Both the position numbers and the translations under genes were made by a program. The notes below the pieces were generated by a model. That model was not told the DNA's origin and searched no databases. It was given only the letters and a program-made list of their open reading frames with translations. A stretch of 5,917 nt of DNA from an uncultured Clostridia bacterium (lineage in GTDB: Bacteria > Bacillota > Clostridia > Oscillospirales > Ruminococcaceae): the NCBI GenBank assembly GCA_945910715.1, contig CAMDZU010000093.1:1-5917 (forward strand), given 5' to 3'. Positions 1-3,129 of the stretch are shown here, one piece after another; the first letter of the stretch is position 1; every line of letters starts with the position of its first letter.

Positions 1-282
1 TACATAACCAAGCCCAAGCCCAACGGCTACCGCTCCTATCATCTTATTGTGGAAATACCCATTTTCCTTGCAAACCGCACCGAGCTTATGAAGGTTGAGG
101 TCCAGTTCAGGACTATTGCAATGGATTTCTGGGCAAGCCTTGAACACAAGCTGAAATACAAAAAGAATATAGAGGACGCCGACAGAATTGCGGCTGATTT
201 AAAGGATTGCGCAGAAAGAATTTCCGCTCTTGATTTGAAAATGCAGTCCATAAGAGAGGAAATTGACGGAGAAAAACAATGA
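1..282 (+). CDS. Small alarmone synthetase (GTP pyrophosphokinase, RelA/SpoT domain), C-terminal part
   Basis: The 5' end lies outside the window; frame 1 is open from the first base and gives 93 residues before TGA. The family transfers pyrophosphate from ATP to GDP or GTP to make (p)ppGpp, a cytoplasmic stress signal. Two hallmarks of the synthetase domain are visible: KPKPNGYRSYHL (visible residues 4-15), the substrate-binding segment with its conserved Tyr, and EVQFRTIAMDFWASLEHKLKY (residues 33-53), containing the EVQ(I/F)RT motif whose Glu is catalytic. The tail (about 54-93) is a charged helical segment like the one used for oligomerisation in the short RelQ/YjbM and RelP/YwaC enzymes. 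No TGS or ACT domain follows, so this is a small synthetase and not a full RelA/SpoT. Whether it is RelQ or RelP type cannot be decided from this fragment, so no symbol is given. It overlaps the next gene by ATGA. Confidence 0.93.
   Translation, partial: YITKPKPNGYRSYHLIVEIPIFLANRTELMKVEVQFRTIAMDFWASLEHKLKYKKNIEDADRIAADLKDCAERISALDLKMQSIREEIDGEKQ
268..271 (+). promoter_or_regulatory. Ribosome binding site of the alpha/beta hydrolase gene
   Basis: GGAG lies seven bases before the ATG at 279, inside the last codons of the alarmone synthetase gene. It supports translation starting at the ATG of the ATGA overlap. Confidence 0.7.
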
Positions 283-1208
283 AATTAAAAACCGATAAAT
301 TCATAGTTGAATCGAACAGAGACGGACTTTCACTCCACGGCTTTTACATTGCACCGCAGAATCCGAAGGCAGTTCTGCAAATTGCCCACGGTATGGCTGA
401 AAACAAGGAGCGTTACAGCGGCTTTATGGAGTATATGGCGGAAAAGGGCTATGCCTGCTTTATTCACGACCACAGAGGTCACGGAGAATCCGTAAAGGGA
501 GCAGAAAAGCTGGGCTATTTTGGCAAGGACGGTCACATTTCCATAGTTGAGGACGTTCATCAGGTAAGCCGTCTTGCAAAGGAGAAATTCCCTAAAATCC
601 CCTTTTTCCTGCTGGGTCACAGTATGGGCTCTCTCATTGCAAGAAGCTATATAAAAAAGTACGATAATGAAATTGACGGTCTTATCCTTTGCGGCTCTCC
701 CTCGGATAATCCTGCGGCGAAAAGCGGTATGATATTCTGCAAGCTGCTCAGTAAAATACACGGCGAGGATTATCGCAGCATTTTTGTAAACAAGCTTATG
801 TTCGGCGGCTATGACAAGAAATTCCCCGATGAAACCGAGCCAAACCGCTGGGTTGTAGGCGATAAAGAGGAACTGAAAAAGTACAATGAATCCCCGCTGT
901 GCGGCTTTGTTTTTACGCTGAACGGCTTTATTTCTCTGTTCAATCTGATTCTCGGAGTTTATTCTTCGGAGGGGTGGTCTGTGAAAAAGCCCGACCTGCC
1001 CATACAGTTTATTTCGGGAAAAGAAGACCCCTGTCATCTTGGCGAAAAGAAATTTGAGCAGGCGGTTCAGCACTTAAGAAACGTTGGCTACAAAAACGTC
1101 GAGGGACGACTGTTTGACAATATGAGGCACGAGGTGCTCAACGAAAAGGACAAGCAGCTTGTTTATGAATTTATTGACAGCAGGCTTACGGAGTTTATGG
1201 CAAAATAA
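279..1208 (+). CDS. Alpha/beta hydrolase, monoacylglycerol lipase / serine aminopeptidase S33-like
   Basis: A 309-residue cytoplasmic hydrolase with no signal peptide or membrane segment. An HGMAE segment near residues 37-41 supplies the oxyanion-hole region, and FIHDHRGHGES (61-71) is typical of lysophospholipase/monoglyceride lipase relatives. The nucleophile elbow GHSMG places the catalytic Ser at 115. The acid is probably Asp250 in SGKEDP and the base His284 in MRHEVLNE, so the triad looks complete. The region between about 145 and 235 forms the lid, including a PLCGFVFTLNGF segment common in clostridial members. Length fits the Hydrolase_4 family. The natural ester substrate cannot be predicted; a lysophospholipid or monoacylglycerol is plausible. 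The ATG overlaps the stop of the alarmone synthetase gene (ATGA), which implies translational coupling in one operon. A strong terminator follows 26 bases after the stop. Confidence 0.92.
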   Translation: MKLKTDKFIVESNRDGLSLHGFYIAPQNPKAVLQIAHGMAENKERYSGFMEYMAEKGYACFIHDHRGHGESVKGAEKLGYFGKDGHISIVEDVHQVSRLAKEKFPKIPFFLLGHSMGSLIARSYIKKYDNEIDGLILCGSPSDNPAAKSGMIFCKLLSKIHGEDYRSIFVNKLMFGGYDKKFPDETEPNRWVVGDKEELKKYNESPLCGFVFTLNGFISLFNLILGVYSSEGWSVKKPDLPIQFISGKEDPCHLGEKKFEQAVQHLRNVGYKNVEGRLFDNMRHEVLNEKDKQLVYEFIDSRLTEFMAK

Positions 1209-1234
1209 GCATGAAAGCAAGGCAGCTGTAACAT

Positions 1235-1268
1235 AAAAATCGTCCACAGGGTATGTGGACGATTTTTT
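1235..1268. terminator. Bidirectional intrinsic terminator between convergent genes
   Basis: A perfect 14-bp inverted repeat, AAAAATCGTCCACA (1235-1248) and TGTGGACGATTTTT (1254-1267), flanks a 5-base loop. The A-run on the left and T-run on the right give a U-tract in either direction. It sits between the hydrolase stop at 1208 and the stop of the leftward gene at 1297, so it can end both transcripts. Confidence 0.93.
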
Positions 1269-1296
1269 GTATTTAAAGTAAAATCCGGACAGGCGG

Positions 1297-1950
1297 TTAT
1301 TTCAGCTTGTCTGCAATCCTTAAAATTGCCTCGGTATGCATTATCCAATGCCGTGAAAAAGGCATCTGAACAAGCCCTCTTATGTCTTTTCCGCACCAAT
1401 AGTCAATAAGCCACACAGCGTTTTCGTGACTGCTTACGCATTCCGATTGAATTACTCTTTGCTTTGCTTCCCGGGAAACCTTTATTTTTAGCTCGTCAAA
1501 GGCAAGGCTGTCAAGCAGCTTTTCGGTGCTTTCCCTTACTGCCTTTGCGTATTCATACAATGCGCCAATATCAAGGCTTTCGGAGAAACACACGATTTCC
1601 TCTCCCGTAAGCTCGTTTCCTGTTGTGATAATATTAGAACGGGTTTTGCTTAAATAATCCCCCGAAAAAAGAATCTGCTCCGAATTTGCGATAATAGTAT
1701 TTGCAACAATATCCTCAATGCGGAAAATGTGCCATATTGAGTAGGCAACAGTCTTATTGTGATAGCCTTTGGCTTTGGGGCAAGGCATAGCTGAAAGGCT
1801 TTTTTCGGGCAAGTCCTGTCTTATTTCGGTCAGTGTGCGGAATAAATCCTCTCTCAGCTCACACAGAGCAGCAATACCGTCCTTGTAGGTATCACGCTTT
1901 TTGAGCATAAGCTGCATCTGCTTGTTTAATTCCGACCAATTACTGTTCAT
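1297..1950 (-). CDS. DinB-like (DinB/YfiT) four-helix-bundle protein
   Basis: A 217-residue soluble protein. Its pattern resembles DinB/YfiT-superfamily proteins, which are metal-binding four-helix bundles; some members are thiol transferases, and many have no known function. A helix with IWHIFRIED (residues 72-80) supplies His74, and the C-terminal helix SRHWIMHTEAILRI (199-212) supplies His201 and His205 in an H-x3-H spacing. Together these could be the three-His metal site, though the assignment is by eye. There is no signal peptide. The open frame continues 12 codons upstream to an ATG at 1986, but that ATG lies at the predicted transcription start. The ATG at 1950 has a near-consensus GGAGGT six bases upstream, so 1950 is chosen. 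It follows merR in the same direction but has its own promoter and is separated by a hairpin, so it is probably transcribed independently. Biochemical function unknown. Confidence 0.8.
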   Translation of the reverse strand: MNSNWSELNKQMQLMLKKRDTYKDGIAALCELREDLFRTLTEIRQDLPEKSLSAMPCPKAKGYHNKTVAYSIWHIFRIEDIVANTIIANSEQILFSGDYLSKTRSNIITTGNELTGEEIVCFSESLDIGALYEYAKAVRESTEKLLDSLAFDELKIKVSREAKQRVIQSECVSSHENAVWLIDYWCGKDIRGLVQMPFSRHWIMHTEAILRIADKLK

Positions 1951-1956
1951 AAGGCT

Positions 1957-1962
1957 ACCTCC
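1957..1962 (-). promoter_or_regulatory. Ribosome binding site fixing the DinB-like gene start
   Basis: Read on the minus strand this is GGAGGT, six bases before the ATG whose first base is 1950. It is the reason for preferring this start over the in-frame ATG at 1986, which has no such site and no room for a leader. Confidence 0.85.
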
Positions 1963-1988
1963 GTCAGGGCTTGAATGCTTATGCATAA

Positions 1989-2017
1989 ATTATAGCATAC
2001 CGCCTTAAAGTTTGCAA
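1989..2017 (-). promoter_or_regulatory. Sigma-A-type promoter of the DinB-like gene, extended -10
   Basis: On the minus strand, TTGCAA (2017-2012) is followed after exactly 17 bases by TATAAT (1994-1989). TG stands one base before the -10 hexamer (TGCTATAAT), an extended -10 element. Transcription would begin around 1981-1983, leaving a leader of about 30 bases before the ATG at 1950. Confidence 0.85.
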
Positions 2018-2026
2018 CATAAAGAT

Positions 2027-2056
2027 AACCGCCCCGCAGTTTTCTGCAAGGCGGTT
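2027..2056 (-). terminator. Hairpin terminator after merR
   Basis: AACCGCC (2027-2033) pairs with GGCGGTT (2050-2056) and GCAG (2036-2039) with CTGC (2044-2047), with a 2x2 internal mismatch and a TTTT loop. It begins four bases after the merR stop codon and ends before the next gene's -35. On the minus strand the trailing T-run is interrupted (TTATCTTTAT), so termination may be incomplete and some read-through into the DinB-like gene is possible. Confidence 0.7.
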
Positions 2057-2060
2057 TTGC

Positions 2061-2852
2061 TTATTCTACGGGAAGCTGGATTTCCGTAAGCCATTCATCA
2101 ACGGAATCCTTGTTCCATATACCGTCAATGTAACATTCTCTCGCAAGTCCGCATACCTTGCAGCCGTTTTCCTCGGCGTACTTCATAATAAAGGCGTAAG
2201 CCTCGCCTATGTTCTCATAAGCACCCTTGTGGAAAACGCTCAGCACCTTTACGGCAGGAATTTCACGGAATTTTATCTTGTCGTTTTCCTTGCCGAACTG
2301 TTCAACAGCCTCGTTATGACGGATTCTTACGTTGGTTTCCTTGTACTCTCCGTCAAGATATTCGCAGAACTCGTAGTGGGGCTCGGCACATTTCAGGGTT
2401 GGGTTGAGCTTTCTGCATTCCTCTCCGCAGGACGGAATAAACTCCATTGCCTCGGAGTAGCTTTTAAGGGTTGTTTCCGAGTAATAAACTATTGCAGACG
2501 GAATGTTCTTGATTGTAACCTGATACTTCATTTGATTTTCCTCCAGAATATGATTTATTACGGAAAGACAGAAATCAATTCTGTCACGCTGAATTTTCAG
2601 GCTTTCAGCCTTTTCGGCAAGTATTGCTTTTACGTCAGCGCCGTTCAGTATGGCTTTTATCTCTTCAATGGACAGGTCAAGCTGTCGGAAGGACTTGATT
2701 TTTGCCGCCTGTTCAAGCTGACTTGTTTCATAAAAACGGTAGCCCGTCCATTTGTCGATTGACGCAGGAACAAGAAGCTTTTCCTTTTCATAAAATCGAA
2801 GCGCCTTTACCGTAAGGTGTGATAGCTTTGAAAATTCACCGATTTTTAGCAT
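2061..2852 (-). CDS. MerR-family transcriptional regulator with GyrI-like effector-binding domain
   Basis: A 263-residue one-component regulator. Residues 1-70 form the winged helix-turn-helix: KIGEFSKLSHLTVKALRFYE (3-22), then GYRFYETSQLEQAAKIKSFR (37-56), the signature of MerR DNA-binding domains. A coiled-coil dimerisation helix follows (about 73-107). Residues from about 110 to the end resemble the GyrI-like/BmrR-type small-molecule-binding domain, including KGAYENIGEAYAFIMKYAEE (209-228) and a closing WLTEIQLPV, so the ligand is probably an organic amphiphile or drug and not a metal. No cluster of metal-sensing Cys is evident. The frame extends to an ATG at 2882, but that lies upstream of the predicted transcription start, whereas the ATG at 2852 has AGGCGG seven bases before it and begins the conserved domain. 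Autoregulation is likely through the operator at 2889-2911. It is divergent from the flavoprotein fusion gene; control of that gene is possible but not shown. Confidence 0.93.
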   Translation of the reverse strand: MLKIGEFSKLSHLTVKALRFYEKEKLLVPASIDKWTGYRFYETSQLEQAAKIKSFRQLDLSIEEIKAILNGADVKAILAEKAESLKIQRDRIDFCLSVINHILEENQMKYQVTIKNIPSAIVYYSETTLKSYSEAMEFIPSCGEECRKLNPTLKCAEPHYEFCEYLDGEYKETNVRIRHNEAVEQFGKENDKIKFREIPAVKVLSVFHKGAYENIGEAYAFIMKYAEENGCKVCGLARECYIDGIWNKDSVDEWLTEIQLPVE

Positions 2853-2859
2853 TTCCGCA

Positions 2860-2865
2860 CCGCCT
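2860..2865 (-). promoter_or_regulatory. Ribosome binding site of merR
   Basis: Minus-strand AGGCGG, one base off AGGAGG, stands seven bases before the ATG at 2852 and supports that start. Confidence 0.6.
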
Positions 2866-2882
2866 TTCCTCTTGCAGTTCAT

Positions 2883-2913
2883 ATTATAGAGTATTCCCTA
2901 AGGGGAGAGTCAA
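2883..2913 (-). promoter_or_regulatory. merR promoter with 19-bp spacer
   Basis: On the minus strand, TTGACT (2913-2908) and TATAAT (2888-2883) are good -35 and -10 hexamers separated by 19 bases. This is 2 bp longer than the optimum and is the classic geometry of MerR-activated promoters, where the regulator twists the spacer to align the hexamers. Transcription would start near 2876, so only the ATG at 2852 fits as the gene start. Confidence 0.88.
2889..2911. promoter_or_regulatory. Probable MerR operator dyad in the merR promoter spacer
   Basis: The 23-base segment centred on 2900 is an imperfect inverted repeat: 8 of 11 pairs match, with the uninterrupted core CCCTAAGGG (2896-2904) and outer GAG/GTC-type ends. 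It fills the 19-bp spacer and touches the -35. The right half (AGGGGAGAGTC) matches the usual half-site style of MerR regulators in Bacillota better than the left half (GAGTATTCCCT), so the site is asymmetric. Binding by the adjacent MerR is inferred from position. Confidence 0.75.
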
Positions 2914-2920
2914 CAGGTTT

Positions 2921-2950
2921 TTGAAAAATTTTTTCTGATATTATTATAGC
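2921..2950 (+). promoter_or_regulatory. Possible rightward promoter upstream of the small ORF (weak)
   Basis: TTGAAA at 2921-2926 could pair with TATTAT at 2942-2947 (15-bp spacer) or TATAGC at 2945-2950 (18-bp spacer), neither ideal. Start of transcription would be around 2955, immediately before the GGAGGTGG ribosome binding site at 2958-2965. It lies only about 10 bp from the MerR dyad, so a bound MerR could affect it. Tentative. Confidence 0.3.
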
Positions 2951-2970
2951 GTTTTTTGGAGGTGGTTTCA

Positions 2971-3042
2971 ATGAGGTTATCTTTTTTATTATTGCCAGCA
3001 TTTTTAAATATTTATTGCATTAACATTGATTTATTCCAATAA
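2971..3042 (+). CDS. Possible 23-residue leader peptide / small ORF
   Basis: ATG at 2971 follows a near-perfect Shine-Dalgarno GGAGGTGG (2958-2965) with five bases between. The frame encodes 23 residues, beginning MRLSFLLLPAFLNIYC and ending at TAA 3040-3042. The peptide is mostly hydrophobic with a basic second residue and one Cys; no known leader-peptide or toxin family is recognised. Its 3' part overlaps the -35 and the start of the spacer of the downstream promoter, so translating it would require transcription from further upstream. It could be a leader peptide, a small membrane peptide, or chance in AT-rich DNA. The ribosome binding site is the main argument for it. Confidence 0.35.
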   Translation: MRLSFLLLPAFLNIYCINIDLFQ

Positions 3043-3054
3043 AAGTATTATAAT
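3026..3054 (+). promoter_or_regulatory. Main promoter of the flavoprotein-sulfite-reductase-like fusion gene
   Basis: TTGATT (3026-3031) and a consensus TATAAT (3049-3054) are separated by exactly 17 bp. Predicted transcription start is near 3061, giving a leader of about 69 bases to the ATG at 3130. This is the best rightward promoter in the intergenic region. Confidence 0.85.
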
Positions 3055-3067
3055 TAAAATGTACTGA

Positions 3068-3092
3068 TATGTGCAGCTTTTAGCTGTGCATA
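3068..3092 (+). promoter_or_regulatory. Stem-loop / dyad in the leader of the fusion gene
   Basis: TATGTGCAGCT (3068-3078) and AGCTGTGCATA (3082-3092) form an 11-bp stem with two adjacent G-U wobbles and a TTT loop. It begins about 7 bases after the predicted transcription start. No T-run follows, so it is not an intrinsic terminator. It may be an RNA element (5' stabiliser or protein-binding hairpin) or the DNA operator of a dimeric repressor. Role unknown. Confidence 0.5.
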
Positions 3093-3116
3093 ATCCCCAA
3101 GATGTTAACGAAAGGC

Positions 3117-3122
3117 AAGGGA
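3117..3122 (+). promoter_or_regulatory. Ribosome binding site of the fusion gene
   Basis: AAGGGA lies seven bases before the ATG at 3130, within the purine-rich run 3111-3125. It supports the start directly before the FAD-binding MKIIVIGG segment. Confidence 0.65.
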
Positions 3123-3129
3123 AGGCTTT

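Noticed and set aside
330..1073. Long open frame (247 codons) on the minus strand
   Set aside because: It is wholly antisense to the alpha/beta hydrolase, whose catalytic motifs are intact; its translation shows no recognisable domain and it has no convincing ribosome binding site.
1951..1986. Twelve-codon N-terminal extension of the DinB-like protein
   Set aside because: The upstream ATG falls at the predicted transcription start, and the internal ATG at 1950 has GGAGGT at ideal spacing.
2229..2762. 177-codon open frame on the plus strand
   Set aside because: It is antisense to merR, whose helix-turn-helix and effector domain are clear. The hydrophobic, Cys/Phe-rich translation is typical of the complement of a coding strand.
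2853..2882. Ten-codon N-terminal extension of the MerR regulator
   Set aside because: The ATG at 2882 lies upstream of the predicted transcription start and directly abuts the -10 hexamer; the conserved domain begins at the ATG at 2852.
2923..2935. GAAAAATTTTTTC palindrome-like run as a terminator
   Set aside because: It has no loop and is almost purely A/T, with no gene ending nearby; more likely AT-rich promoter DNA.
3055..3129. Riboswitch or T-box in the leader of the fusion gene
   Set aside because: The leader is only about 69 bases, with one simple hairpin and no recognisable SAM, cobalamin or T-box motif; it is too short for those classes.
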